This document shows positions 28,954 through 37,979 of a stretch of DNA of 64,000 bases, piece after piece. A model generated the notes under the pieces. It saw only the letters and a list, made by a program, of their open reading frames with translations, was not told the DNA's origin and made no database searches. Origin of the DNA: Peribacillus simplex (GTDB lineage: Bacteria > Bacillota > Bacilli > Bacillales > DSM-1321); the NCBI RefSeq assembly GCF_001578185.1, contig NZ_CP011008.1, positions 3,996,001-4,060,000 on the forward strand, read 5' to 3'. Both the position numbers and the translations under genes were made by a program. Numbering within the stretch: position 1 is the stretch's first letter; the number at the start of each line of letters is the position of its first letter.

Positions 28954-29488
28954 GCGGCTCTACCTCGAATTTGTTAATATTTACATTCCTTGAGATCATG
29001 TATGAAAAGGCTACATTGCTCAACACCTCATTATGACATCGTAACCGCAAGCCATCAAGCAATTCCTGTAATCGGACACAAAACGTAACGACTACGATTT
29101 CCTTTTTAAGTAAAGTACATGTATATGCCTCATAGTCAACGTTCGTGTTGTATGACATCTCTTGATGCATAATTAGCATCCTTTTTTGGAAAAATATGTG
29201 TATGAACAAATGGGCAACACAACCTTTATTAATTTTTATATATGTAAAGAGAATAATTTTGTTAAAATTTGATATAATAAATGTAATATTTAGTCAATTG
29301 GCATCTTTTTATAGAATTTGCTTTTATAAAGGGGTAAAATGAAGCTAATGACATCTTATTTTTTCTAAATGTTTCCGAGGAGTTATAGGGTGGGTAAGCA
29401 AGTACATAGTGACAGCTGAAATGCTGTCCGACATATCGGTTGTTTTCATTTGTTCAGAATAACAATGAAAAGAATAAGGAGTGATTTT
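28954..29488. other. Intergenic region before the DeoR-type gene
   Basis: AT-rich, with a TATAAT-like box near 29273. A 110-codon minus-strand ORF here overlaps the previous gene and lacks a ribosome site, so it is not called. Nothing else recognised. Confidence 0.4.
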
Positions 29489-29710
29489 TTGAAACCTTCA
29501 ACAAATCGCATGTTAACCCGTATTAAATCCGTTTATATGTTCATTAGTAATAACGGTACGGTTTCTACTCAAGAGCTTGTAGAAGAATTTGGCATCACTC
29601 CTCGAACTGTGCAGCGCGATTTAAATGTCTTAGCGTACAATGACCTTGTTCAAAGCCCCAGCCGTGGCCTTTGGACGACAACAAGTAAAAAGGTGAAGAT
29701 GTCATCGTAA
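29489..29710 (+). CDS. Small DeoR-type HTH protein
   Basis: The 73-residue protein is essentially a single DeoR-family winged helix (RIKSVYMFISNNGTVSTQELVEEFGITPRTVQRDLNVLAYNDLV), without the sugar-phosphate sensor domain of full DeoR proteins. The start is TTG at 29489, nine bases after AAGGAG. Such stand-alone proteins probably act as small DNA-binding regulators. Targets are not visible here. A strong terminator follows. Confidence 0.8.
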   Translation: MKPSTNRMLTRIKSVYMFISNNGTVSTQELVEEFGITPRTVQRDLNVLAYNDLVQSPSRGLWTTTSKKVKMSS

Positions 29711-29753
29711 AAAGAACGACCACCCGAACAAAATCGATATGTAAAAAAATACT

Positions 29754-29787
29754 TTGAGGCGGACAATATTTGTCCGCCTCATTTTTT
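29754..29787 (+). terminator. Terminator of the DeoR-type gene
   Basis: GAGGCGGACA and TGTCCGCCTC with a 5-nt loop and ATTTTTTC. Read on the other strand it can also stop the rRNA pseudouridine synthase gene. Confidence 0.92.
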
Positions 29788-29799
29788 CATGCTTATTTA

Positions 29800-30522
29800 T
29801 CATTCGGCAGGTTGGCCCGCCTTTAACTGTTCAAGCTCTTCCGCCGTTAACTCACGGTATTCACCAAGCTCAAGTTCCTCATCCAGTTGTAAACTTCCCA
29901 TGGAAAGGCGCTTGAGGTAGACGACACGTTTGCCCACGGCCTCAAACATCCGCTTCACCTGATGGAACTTTCCTTCCATGATCGTCAGCTCTATATCCGA
30001 TGTCAGTCCTGATTTTAAAATATTCAATTCCCCTGGTTTTGTCTCGTACCCATCATCTAAGGTCACGCCGTTTCGGAATGCCTCGATATCCCGTTCCGTT
30101 ACTTCGCCATCAATGACGGCAAAATATGTTTTAGGAACATGTTTCTTCGGGGAAAGCAGTTGGTGGGCAAGCTTTCCGTCATTCGTGATCAGCAATAAAC
30201 CTTCTGTGTCCTTATCCAGACGGCCCACAGGGAATGGCTCGAACACCGAATCCTCTGGCTCCAAGATATCGATGACCGTTTCTTGGTGTTTGTCTTCCGT
30301 TGCCGACAATACGCCTGGCGGTTTATTCATCATTAAATATATGAACTCCCTGTATTCAACCCGTTCACCATGAACCGTCACAATTTCCTTATCAGGGTCC
30401 ACTTGTTCTTTCGGATCCTTCAGCAGCCTTTCATTGACCTTGACGGCGCCGGATTTCAGGAGCTTTTTCACTTCTTTCCTGCTTCCATACCCAATATTGG
30501 ATAATATCTTATCAATTCTCAT
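29800..30522 (-). CDS. 16S rRNA pseudouridine synthase, RsuA family
   Basis: The enzyme has 240 residues, with an N-terminal S4 RNA-binding domain (RIDKILSNIGYGSRKEVKKLLKSG) and an RsuA catalytic domain with the active-site aspartate in GRLDKDTEGLLLITNDG, plus IMEGKFHQVKRMFEAVG. It isomerises a uridine in small-subunit rRNA. The Bacillus neighbourhood (next to ytgP and ytfP) supports the YtzG-type identity. The second of two adjacent ATGs (30522) is better spaced from AGGAGG. Confidence 0.92.
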   Translation of the reverse strand: MRIDKILSNIGYGSRKEVKKLLKSGAVKVNERLLKDPKEQVDPDKEIVTVHGERVEYREFIYLMMNKPPGVLSATEDKHQETVIDILEPEDSVFEPFPVGRLDKDTEGLLLITNDGKLAHQLLSPKKHVPKTYFAVIDGEVTERDIEAFRNGVTLDDGYETKPGELNILKSGLTSDIELTIMEGKFHQVKRMFEAVGKRVVYLKRLSMGSLQLDEELELGEYRELTAEELEQLKAGQPAE

Positions 30523-30644
30523 CATTTCCTCCTAAAGCCTTTTCAGTAAAAGGCCTTGCCCACTATAATGACAGGCAAGGCAAAATTTTAAATCCGGGAT
30601 TCACTTTATCATACCCTTTTTTTTACACATCAAACTTCTATCCT

Positions 30645-32246
30645 TTATAATCCTAATTTAGCTTTTAACCGATCGATCCGGGTACCGAACAAACGATGGG
30701 CAAGTTTGCTTTTTAAGGATAGCGCTGCAAAAATGAGAGCTCCAAAGGTTGCACAAACGGCCACGATCAAAATCGCTTGAAAGCGCCCTTCCGTTGTAAA
30801 CCACAGCGATAATAAACTGTTCATGCCCCATACAGCCAGTCCCATTATGATTGAAAATACAGTGATCAATACGGATCTTCTGATGGTAAGGCTATAACGA
30901 TAGCCAGTAAAGTAGGTAATGACATATAAATTCAGCAAGACAGCTGCCAAGTAGCCGAAGGCCGTGGCATAAACGGATCCTTCCGTTTCAAACAACTTGA
31001 TCAGTGGGATATTCAAGCTCAATTTGATTAAAAAGCCAACTAGCAGGCTGAGCACCGTATATTTTTGCTGATTGATCCCTTGTAAAACAGCCGCCGAAAT
31101 GGAAAAGAGCGCAAATAAGATAGAAACGGGAGCATAAGCCTTCAGGACACTGATTCCAAGTGGGTCATGGCTGTAAAAGGCACTATAGATTGGATCGGCC
31201 AGCACCGACATGCCAACGACCGCGGGAATCGTAATGAACAACAAAATTTGAAAGGCCTGGTTCAGCTGGCGGTTGAACTCTTCCGAATCCTCGCTTACAT
31301 ATGCCTTCGTCACCGAAGGAAGAAGTGCCATCGAAAACCCGGTTGCAAGCGTCATTGGAATCACGACAAGTTTCTGGGCATACACGTTCAAAACCCCAAG
31401 AGCATCTTCCGCGACATGCTGTAATCCGATGGACGACATCGCTTTATTGAAAGACAATAAGTCCGCAAACTGAAACATTGGCATCGCGATTCCGACGAAT
31501 ATGAAAGGAATCGACGAAAGAAATATTTCTTTATAAATCTCCGGCAGGGAAATTTCCAGCGTTCCCCGGTCTTTCTCCATCAAACTGTCCAAATGGGGCT
31601 TTTGTTTTTTCCAATACCAAAATAACACCACTAAACCGCCGACAGCCCCGACCGTCGCCGCGAATGTAGCCATTTGGATAGCCTTCACTAACTCTCCATC
31701 CATGACATTTAAAACAACATACACACCGGCCAGAAGGAACACGATGCGGACAACTTGTTCAACAACCTGAGATATGGCCGTTGGCTCCATCGCTTCATGA
31801 CCTTGAAAAAAGCCGCGGATGATACTCATGAACGGTACAAAAATCAAGGCGAAGCTGACAGCCCGTATGATCTCCGTGACATCCGCTACATCTTCCTTCT
31901 TGACTCCAAAGATTCCAGTAAACATCGGTGCCATGGTATAGAGAATCAAAAAAGCGAGAAAACCGGTGGCAGCCATTAATTTCAGGCTCGATTTAAATAA
32001 CTTCTCACCGACGGCGTACTCCTCGAGCGCATTATACTTCGAAATGAATTTCGAAACAGCAAGCGGCATGCCTGCCGTTGCAAAGCTGATGAAAATAGTA
32101 TATGGAACGTATCCATATTGATAGAGGGTAGCCCCTTTATTCCCAACCATATGTTCAAAGGGGATGACATAAAACAAACCAAGAATCTTGGAAATAATTG
32201 CTCCCAGCGTTAATATAAAAGCCCCTTTTAAAAATTTAGACGACAT
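30645..32246 (-). CDS. ytgP: Lipid II flippase-like MOP transporter (YtgP/MurJ)
   Basis: The 533-residue membrane protein with about 14 helices belongs to the MVF/MOP superfamily. The N-terminus FLKGAFILTLGAIISKILGL and GYVPYTIFISFATAGMPLAV are typical of the SpoVB/YtgP group. In Bacillus this protein flips lipid II for peptidoglycan synthesis, in part redundantly with Amj. It reads in the same direction as the pseudouridine synthase gene and divergently from the flavoprotein gene. Confidence 0.9.
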   Translation of the reverse strand: MSSKFLKGAFILTLGAIISKILGLFYVIPFEHMVGNKGATLYQYGYVPYTIFISFATAGMPLAVSKFISKYNALEEYAVGEKLFKSSLKLMAATGFLAFLILYTMAPMFTGIFGVKKEDVADVTEIIRAVSFALIFVPFMSIIRGFFQGHEAMEPTAISQVVEQVVRIVFLLAGVYVVLNVMDGELVKAIQMATFAATVGAVGGLVVLFWYWKKQKPHLDSLMEKDRGTLEISLPEIYKEIFLSSIPFIFVGIAMPMFQFADLLSFNKAMSSIGLQHVAEDALGVLNVYAQKLVVIPMTLATGFSMALLPSVTKAYVSEDSEEFNRQLNQAFQILLFITIPAVVGMSVLADPIYSAFYSHDPLGISVLKAYAPVSILFALFSISAAVLQGINQQKYTVLSLLVGFLIKLSLNIPLIKLFETEGSVYATAFGYLAAVLLNLYVITYFTGYRYSLTIRRSVLITVFSIIMGLAVWGMNSLLSLWFTTEGRFQAILIVAVCATFGALIFAALSLKSKLAHRLFGTRIDRLKAKLGL

Positions 32247-32450
32247 CTAATCCCATCCTGCCTCTGTCAGTTACGTTTTACACGCTTTTTATCTTAACAT
32301 AATAAATTAATTTTTCTATAAAAACTACTCTCAAGTTTATCTTTTTCGAAGATAATACACAAACAAATAATTTCTCTTTTTCTACATTCGCAATCTGACG
32401 GGCTCTTGCTATATAATGAAGGGACTGAAAATGATAAAGTGGTGATCAAT

Positions 32451-33716
32451 TTGAAATATGATGTAGTGGTAATTGGCGGCGGTCCTTCCGGATTGATGGC
32501 AGCAATTGCAGCCGGGGAAAAAGGTGCCCATGTATTGTTAGTGGATAAAGGCGAGAAGCTTGGAAGGAAACTTGCAATCTCGGGCGGCGGACGCTGCAAC
32601 GTGACGAACAGGCTCTCCATCGATGAAATCATTCAGCATATCCCTGGAAACGGGCGATTTCTATACAGTGCTTTCTCAGAATTCAACAATGAAGACATTA
32701 TTCAATTCTTTGAAAAATTGGGTGTGGCTCTAAAAGAAGAGGACCATGGCCGGATGTTCCCAGTTAACGATAAAGCACAGAGTGTCGTGGATGCCCTACT
32801 GACGCGCCTGTCGAATTTAAAGGTTACGACTTATAAGAACTCACCAGTTGCCGAAGTTCTCTATGAACATGGAAAAACAAGCGGGGTCCGGTTAAAAGAT
32901 GGACAGACCATTGACACAGATGCAGTCGTGATTGCTGTCGGCGGAAAATCAGTTCCTCACACCGGTTCAACCGGGGATGGCTACGCATGGGCTAAAAAGG
33001 CGGGGCATACGATTACCGAATTGTTCCCAACTGAAGTTCCCGTACTTAGCCATGAAACATTCATTAAAGATCGAACACTTCAAGGCCTTGCACTTCGGGA
33101 TGTTTCATTGAGTGTCCTCAACCCAAAAGGCAAGGCCCTGATCACACACCAAATGGATATGCTCTTCACCCATTTCGGCGTCTCCGGTCCAGCTGTTCTA
33201 AGGTGCAGCCAATTCGTCGTGAAGGCGATGAAAAAATGGAACCTATCGGAAGTGACAATGAAACTCGATGCCCTTCCCGACCGAAACAAGGAAGAGGTCT
33301 TTCAAGACATCATGAAAGAAATCAAAGCCGAACCGAAAAAAGCCATTAAAAATACGTTAAAAGGATTAGTTCCTGAACGATACCTTCACTTTCTGCTTGA
33401 GCGAAGCGGCATCGATCTTCAAGAACAAGGAGCGACGATATCAAATGAAAAAATCCGCCGCTTTGCTGAACTATGCAAGGACTTCCAATTTGGAGTGCAT
33501 GGCACCCAGCCGCTAGAAAAAGCCTTCGTCACGGGGGGCGGCGTATCCGTCAAGGAAATCCACCCAAAAGAAATGGCATCCAAAATAATGGATGGCCTGT
33601 ATTTTTGCGGTGAAATTCTGGATATACACGGATACACTGGCGGCTACAATATCACCTCGGCATTAGTAACCGGAAGACTCGCCGGAATGAATGCTGCCAT
33701 GTATGCCCGTTCATAA
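32451..33716 (+). CDS. ytfP: BaiN/HI0933-type flavoprotein (YtfP)
   Basis: This FAD-dependent protein has 421 residues. The dinucleotide-binding loop [20 protein letters not shown] is at the N-terminus, with [36 protein letters not shown] and the C-terminal [15 protein letters not shown]. Relatives include the bile-acid enzyme BaiN, but the physiological substrate in Bacillus is unknown. The start is TTG at 32451 behind GTGGTGA; an upstream GTG is not needed. The original terminator now lies duplicated on either side of an IS1182-family element. Confidence 0.9.
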   Translation: MKYDVVVIGGGPSGLMAAIAAGEKGAHVLLVDKGEKLGRKLAISGGGRCNVTNRLSIDEIIQHIPGNGRFLYSAFSEFNNEDIIQFFEKLGVALKEEDHGRMFPVNDKAQSVVDALLTRLSNLKVTTYKNSPVAEVLYEHGKTSGVRLKDGQTIDTDAVVIAVGGKSVPHTGSTGDGYAWAKKAGHTITELFPTEVPVLSHETFIKDRTLQGLALRDVSLSVLNPKGKALITHQMDMLFTHFGVSGPAVLRCSQFVVKAMKKWNLSEVTMKLDALPDRNKEEVFQDIMKEIKAEPKKAIKNTLKGLVPERYLHFLLERSGIDLQEQGATISNEKIRRFAELCKDFQFGVHGTQPLEKAFVTGGGVSVKEIHPKEMASKIMDGLYFCGEILDIHGYTGGYNITSALVTGRLAGMNAAMYARS

Positions 33717-33725
33717 TTCCTAAAA

Positions 33726-33751
33726 AAGGCTGATCCATTTGGATCAGCCTC
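33726..33751 (+). terminator. Terminator of ytfP, left copy of the IS target
   Basis: GGCTGATCC and GGATCAGCC around ATTT. The same 26-bp sequence, with one base different in the loop, reappears at 35492-35517 right after the IS. Confidence 0.85.
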
Positions 33752-33755
33752 CAGA

Positions 33756-33800
33756 CTGTAGACAAACTCGATGAAAATCGAGTTTGTCTACAGTTTTTTT
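33756..33800 (+). terminator. Strong hairpin at the left end of IS element A
   Basis: CTGTAGACAAACTCGAT and ATCGAGTTTGTCTACAG with loop GAAA, followed by seven T. It would insulate the transposase gene from transcription entering from ytfP. Confidence 0.9.
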
Positions 33801-33821
33801 GAGGGTTTTAAAAATTCGAAC

Positions 33822-33950
33822 GTTGATTTCAACTCCAGGCACTCGCTTTCCGCGGGCGGTCCGGGAGCCTCCTCGGCGCCTTTGCGCCTGTGGGGTCTCC
33901 CTTGGACGCGCTTTTCCCGCAGGAGTCTCGCACCTTCCGTTCCAATCAAC
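33822..33950. repeat. GC-rich repeat core inside IS element A
   Basis: The sequence runs from GTTGATT to AATCAAC and is very similar to 27471-27598 and to the cores of the four MITE copies. It lies between the left end hairpin and the transposase start. Confidence 0.85.
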
Positions 33951-34035
33951 TTTGTTTTAACAATTAGATATAACCGCTTTTGCCTACAGTCAATTTTGTT
34001 TTAAAATAGGAGTATTAAAACTTGAGGTGATGACG

Positions 34036-35382
34036 ATGCTTTCGAAACATAATTCTATTCAGCGAGATAAACTTGAAATGATTACTTTGGATCAACTGGT
34101 GCCAGCGAACCATTTGGTTCGTAAAATTGAGGCGGCCATTGACTTTACTTTCATTTATGACTTGGTGAAAGATATGTATTCAGAGATAGGGCGCCCAAGT
34201 ATTGATCCAGTTATTTTAGTTAAATTGACATTCATTCAATATACCTTCGGTATTCGTTCGATGCGTAAAACAATTGAAGAAGTTGAAACGAATATGGCTT
34301 ACCGTTGGTTTTTAGGTTACGGGTTCCATGATAAAGTGCCTCACTTCTCAACATTCGGGAAAAATTACGAGCGACGCTTTAAAGATACTGACCTGTTTGA
34401 ACAGATTTTCTATCGCATCTTAATGACAGCTTCCGAAAGAAAGTTAATAAGTGCTGAGCATGTATTCGTTGATTCCACTCATGTGAAAGCCAGTGCAAAT
34501 AAGCGAAAGTTCGCAAAGAAAGTCGTTCGCAAGGAAACACGAGCGTATCAAGAACGCCTTCAAGAAGAAATAAATCAAGATCGTGAAAACCATGGAAAGA
34601 AACCTTTTCCACCAGATAAATTTGATAAGGAAGAAACCAAAGAGATTAAAGAAAGTACAACAGATCCTGAGAGTGGTTACTATGTGAAAGATGAACGGAC
34701 AAAACAGTTTGCCTATTCATTTCACACGGCTGCAGACCGCAATGGTTTTGTGCTAGGAACGATTGTAACACCTGGAAATACGCATGATAGCCATATGTTA
34801 GAGCCACTGGTTGAACAAGTGATTGAGAAAGTTGGAAAGCCTGAAGCCGTTGCCGCAGATGCAGCTTATAAAACACCAGCCATTACAAGCTACCTTTTTG
34901 ACAAAGAAATCACACCGGCTTTACCCTATACACGGCCTCGAACAAAAGAAGGATTCTTCCGCAAACATGAGTATGTTTACGATGAACATTTTGACTGTTA
35001 CCTTTGCCCATCGGGCGAGATTTTAAAGTACTCAACAACAAATAAAGAGGGATATCGTGAGTACAAATCTCCCAAACACATTTGTAAGACATGTTCATTT
35101 TTATCACAGTGTACAGAAAGCAAAGACCATCAAAAAGTGGTGACGCGCCATATCTGGCAAGAAAATATGGAAGAAGCAGATCATCAAGATGTAAAACCTA
35201 TCTATGCGAAACGCAAGGAAACGATTGAGCGTGTATTCGCAGATGCAAAAGAAAAGCATGGTATGCGTTGGACTACTTTAAGGGGACTTAAAAAATTGTC
35301 GATGCAGGCGATGCTTACGTTCGCTGCCATGAATTTAAAGAAGATGGCCAATTGGACATGGCAAGGTCCAAAAATGACCTAA
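34036..35382 (+). CDS. IS1182 family transposase (element A)
   Basis: This intact 448-residue transposase has the N-terminal IS1182 domain (DQLVPANHLVRKIEAAIDFTF, FTIQYTFGIRSMRKTIEEV-like region), catalytic motifs in VFVDSTHVKASANKRK and AVAADAAYKT, a four-cysteine cluster (YLCPSG..HICKTCSFLSQC) and the C-terminal RKETIERVFADAKEKHGMRW with the catalytic glutamate. ATG at 34036 follows GAGGTGATGACG. No frameshift is seen, so the element may be active. Confidence 0.93.
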   Translation: MLSKHNSIQRDKLEMITLDQLVPANHLVRKIEAAIDFTFIYDLVKDMYSEIGRPSIDPVILVKLTFIQYTFGIRSMRKTIEEVETNMAYRWFLGYGFHDKVPHFSTFGKNYERRFKDTDLFEQIFYRILMTASERKLISAEHVFVDSTHVKASANKRKFAKKVVRKETRAYQERLQEEINQDRENHGKKPFPPDKFDKEETKEIKESTTDPESGYYVKDERTKQFAYSFHTAADRNGFVLGTIVTPGNTHDSHMLEPLVEQVIEKVGKPEAVAADAAYKTPAITSYLFDKEITPALPYTRPRTKEGFFRKHEYVYDEHFDCYLCPSGEILKYSTTNKEGYREYKSPKHICKTCSFLSQCTESKDHQKVVTRHIWQENMEEADHQDVKPIYAKRKETIERVFADAKEKHGMRWTTLRGLKKLSMQAMLTFAAMNLKKMANWTWQGPKMT

Positions 35383-35439
35383 CATAGTGGGCTCGTAGAG
35401 ACCCAAGCTCTTAATCTTGAGCAAAATTCCAAGAAAATA

Positions 35440-35480
35440 TCAAAAGGGGTTCGGAATTAAAACATTCCGAACCCCTTTTG
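35440..35480 (+). terminator. Terminator of the element A transposase
   Basis: AAAAGGGGTTCGGAAT and ATTCCGAACCCCTTTT with a short loop, adjacent to the right inverted repeat. Confidence 0.9.
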
Positions 35481-35491
35481 TCGACAAACTG

Positions 35492-35525
35492 AAGGCTGAT
35501 CCGTTTGGATCAGCCTCTTTTTTAT
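35492..35525 (+). terminator. Right copy of the ytfP terminator
   Basis: GGCTGATCC, GTTT, GGATCAGCC and then CTTTTTT. This copy retains the T-run, while the left copy lost it to the IS. Confidence 0.88.
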
Positions 35526-35579
35526 GCGATTTATAATCATTCAGTGCTTGATGGACATTAATTCAGGCGCTGGCGCAGG

Positions 35580-35713
35580 TTTTTCGGCCGTTCTTGCACT
35601 TTTTCCGACCGACAGCGCTTTTAATCGACCGTACTCCTACTTTTTTCGACCCATAACGTTTTTATTCGGCCGTTCTCGCAATTTATTCGACCGCTTCCTC
35701 TTTTATTCCGGCT
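35580..35713. repeat. Degenerate ~20-bp tandem repeat, about 7 units
   Basis: Units such as TTTATTCGACCGCTTCCTC and TTTTATTCGGCCGTTCTCGC follow one another with 18-23 bp spacing, all of the form T-rich then TCG-A/G-CC. The array lies between the ytfP terminator and the convergent repair gene, overlapping the end of the latter. Confidence 0.65.
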
Positions 35714-36032
35714 TTCCATTGAAAAATTCTGGATGATAGCGAAAAGCTTCGAGGTCAACGGTATTCCTCTTCGTGAATGTGACGCCTTCACTCTCCAGCA
35801 TCGCCTTCTGGTGTTCTGCGGCTCCCTCTGCCTTTATGCCGATTTCGCCTTTGGCATTGATAACCCGATGCCAAGGAAGGTCATGTTTTTTGCTGCTTGA
35901 ATGAAGGATCCTTACGACCTGCCTTGCACCTTGCTGACTTCCGGCGAGCTGTCCTATTTGACCATATGTCATCACTTTGCCGGAAGGGATATGTTGAATG
36001 ATCTTAATCACCCGTTCTGTAAAACTTTCCAA
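35703..36032 (-). CDS. atl: Alkyltransferase-like protein (ATL), MGMT family
   Basis: The 109-residue protein of the O6-alkylguanine transferase DNA-binding fold has IPSGKVMTYGQIGQLAG, QGARQVVRIL and VINAKGEIGI. The active-site motif PCHR is replaced by PWHR (LPWHRVINA), so it cannot accept an alkyl group. Such ATL proteins bind O6-alkylguanine and hand the lesion to nucleotide excision repair. The start is probably TTG at 36032 with AAAGGGGTGAG upstream; GTG at 36041 is the alternative, but it overlaps that site. Confidence 0.85.
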   Translation of the reverse strand: MESFTERVIKIIQHIPSGKVMTYGQIGQLAGSQQGARQVVRILHSSSKKHDLPWHRVINAKGEIGIKAEGAAEHQKAMLESEGVTFTKRNTVDLEAFRYHPEFFNGKPE

Positions 36033-36033
36033 A

Positions 36034-36186
36034 TTACTCACCCCTTTGTTCTATCCGTTTACCAATCGTAATTTTTTTATCGGTTATCAGGAACCCATGA
36101 TGCTTGATCAAGTCGATCTTAAGCTCAGCAATCACTCTACAGTCATCGTAAGCATAGACAGAAATCAATCCTTGTTCATTGATCAA
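36034..36186 (-). pseudogene. Short ORF upstream of atl, possible gene remnant
   Basis: On the minus strand an open frame reads NEQGLISVYAYDDCRVIAEL, then KIDLIKHHGFLITDKKITIG, and ends with TAA inside the start region of atl. The residue pattern looks like a real protein end, but the upstream frame is closed by a stop and no ribosome site precedes the TTG. It may be the tail of a decayed gene once coupled to atl. Confidence 0.3.
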
Positions 36187-36586
36187 TTTATCGATTCATT
36201 TTTCATATGCCCCTATCGCTCGCTAACTTGATCCTCATTGCCCCATGTCCGCACGAGTTGATTCCGTTTTAGAATATGTATCGATGTTTTTCAAGCATTT
36301 TTGAAGGATGGAAGTCTCCATGAAAACAATAAAAATCAAAATTATTAATAAGATGCACTTGCTCCAATTGCTCCTGTGTATTACGTTTAACTTTACCCAT
36401 TATCAGCAAGTTTGTAAAATTCATAGAAAAATATAGTCAGTTTTTCTTAATTATATGGATGAAATCCACAGCTGTTTCGATTTGTTGATTCAAATTGGGA
36501 CTGCTTTTAGTCCACACGGTGAAAGACCAAGCAGCCCAATTCAACAGGCTCGTTCTTCATGTATTTTCCCAATTTGATGTTCGTAC
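36187..36586. other. Intergenic region with nothing recognised
   Basis: No ORF with a ribosome site, hairpin with T-run or repeat was supported. Confidence 0.45.
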
Positions 36587-36757
36587 TTAAATCACGGGAT
36601 AATACGGTACATAACGCGGGTTATAATAATATGGCGGTCTTGGCCCTATGAGGGGCAATTCAAAGGTATTGGGGTTGGAATCATATAACAACTCCACTTT
36701 TTCATCCGATTGTCCGACCAATAGCAACTTCACATTTTCGCTATAATAATATGGCAT
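36587..36757 (-). CDS. 56-aa tyrosine/proline-rich small protein
   Basis: ATG at 36757 lies seven bases after GGAGG and opens [20 protein letters not shown]; the tail is [19 protein letters not shown] followed by TAA. The tail's repeated Tyr-Pro runs are like those of Bacillus spore-coat or crust proteins, though no specific family is recognised. The gene is divergent from the SDR gene at 36905. It is short but has an excellent ribosome site and a coherent composition. Confidence 0.6.
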   Translation of the reverse strand: MPYYYSENVKLLLVGQSDEKVELLYDSNPNTFELPLIGPRPPYYYNPRYVPYYPVI

Positions 36758-36904
36758 ATGGAGGCCTCCAAAATTTTTTTCCTATCCTTTAGCATATTCC
36801 AACAGCACGGCAACGAGCCCGTACCTAAACCTGTTCTTCATGCACCGCATTTACCTGGTTTACATAAAGTAATCCGACTAAATTCTTTTTTAGGAGGACT
36901 CCTC

Positions 36905-37834
36905 ATGGCAGAAGATAAGAAAAGGAAATCATCTGGAAAAGACTATCCCATGCATCCGAATTATGGAAAAATAACTCGTTATCCAGACGTCCCCATCACC
37001 GTTCCTGAGCAACGCCAATTTCGCCAACCTGGTGTAGAAAAATTAATGGTGCCCCGGCCAATCATCGAAAATCCCAATTATAGGGGCAGCGGGAAATTAA
37101 CAGGAAAGGTCGCATTGATAACTGGAGGTGATAGCGGGATTGGTGCAGCGGCTGCCATCGCTTTTGCTAAAGAAGGCGCAGATGTTTCCATCGCTTATCT
37201 GGATGAACATGAGGATGCCAATCGCACAAAAACGCGAATTGAAGAGCTTGGGCAACGTTGCATATTGCTGCCTGGTGACTTAAGGGATAAACAGCAATGC
37301 ATCGATATCGTGGAAAACACCATTGAAACATTTGGAAAGCTCGATATTCTTTGTAACCACGTGGGTATTCAATTTCAGCAATTAAGCTTGCTGGATATTA
37401 CGGATGAGCAATTCGATGATACCTTTAAAGTGAATATCTATTCCCACTTCTACACGACCCGGGCTGCCCTTCCCCATTTAAAGGCGAGTTCCTCCATCAT
37501 TAATACATCTTCTGTCGTTACATTTAATGGGAATAAGCAATTGATTGATTACACAGCGACTAAAGGGGCCAATATCGGTTTTACCCGTGCCTTGGCAAAC
37601 AGTCTTGTCGATCAAGGCATCCGGGTGAACGCCATTGAGCCTGGAAGGTTTTGGACCCCCCTCATCCCGGCAAGTTTCTCGGCCGACGAAGTGACACAAG
37701 CAGAGAACCCGATGGAGCGCCAAGGCCAGCCGTTTGAACTGGCTCCCACCTTTGTTTATCTTGCTTCGGATGATTCCCATTTTGTGACAGGACAAACACT
37801 TCATGTAAACGGCGGGGAAACGACATCATCCTGA
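36905..37834 (+). CDS. Short-chain dehydrogenase/reductase (YhdF/YhxC-like)
   Basis: The 309-residue SDR has a ~45-residue N-terminal extension ([20 protein letters not shown]) typical of the Bacillus general-stress 'glucose dehydrogenase-like' group. It has the cofactor loop [28 protein letters not shown] in place of NNAG, and the catalytic YTATK motif preceded by INTSSV. AVNGGE-type ending reads [14 protein letters not shown] at 36905 follows TTAGGAGGA. Related genes are sigma-B-controlled; no sigma-B promoter was proven here. Confidence 0.9.
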   Translation: MAEDKKRKSSGKDYPMHPNYGKITRYPDVPITVPEQRQFRQPGVEKLMVPRPIIENPNYRGSGKLTGKVALITGGDSGIGAAAAIAFAKEGADVSIAYLDEHEDANRTKTRIEELGQRCILLPGDLRDKQQCIDIVENTIETFGKLDILCNHVGIQFQQLSLLDITDEQFDDTFKVNIYSHFYTTRAALPHLKASSSIINTSSVVTFNGNKQLIDYTATKGANIGFTRALANSLVDQGIRVNAIEPGRFWTPLIPASFSADEVTQAENPMERQGQPFELAPTFVYLASDDSHFVTGQTLHVNGGETTSS

Positions 37835-37888
37835 CTTCCCAAATCGTATAATCTTCCCCCCTGTAATCCACTTTCTTCGAACATTCAC

Positions 37889-37935
37889 GAAAAAAGACTA
37901 CCTTGATTTGCCCGAATTACAGCAATAGGTAGTCT
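37889..37935 (-). terminator. Terminator downstream of cse60
   Basis: On the minus strand AGACTACCT and AGGTAGTCT enclose a ~22-nt loop and are followed by TTTTTTC. Confidence 0.8.
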
Positions 37936-37979
37936 CATATTGTTTATATGTACGGAAAACGATAGGGCGAATCCCGCCT

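Larger units (their letters stand above)
33752..35491 (+). mobile_element. IS1182-family element A, flanked by a 26-bp duplication
   Basis: The element is about 1,740 bp. The ends CAGACTGTAGACAAA (left) and CAGTTTGTCGACAAA (inverted right) agree at 12 of 15 positions. It is flanked by nearly identical 26-bp copies of the ytfP terminator hairpin. It contains one intact transposase gene, hairpins just inside both ends, and a copy of the GC-rich repeat core upstream of the transposase. The boundaries are inferred from these repeats. Confidence 0.75.

Noticed and set aside
28877..29209. 110-codon minus-strand ORF overlapping the HTH-like gene
   Set aside because: There is no ribosome site, the composition is odd, and it overlaps the start of a better-supported gene.
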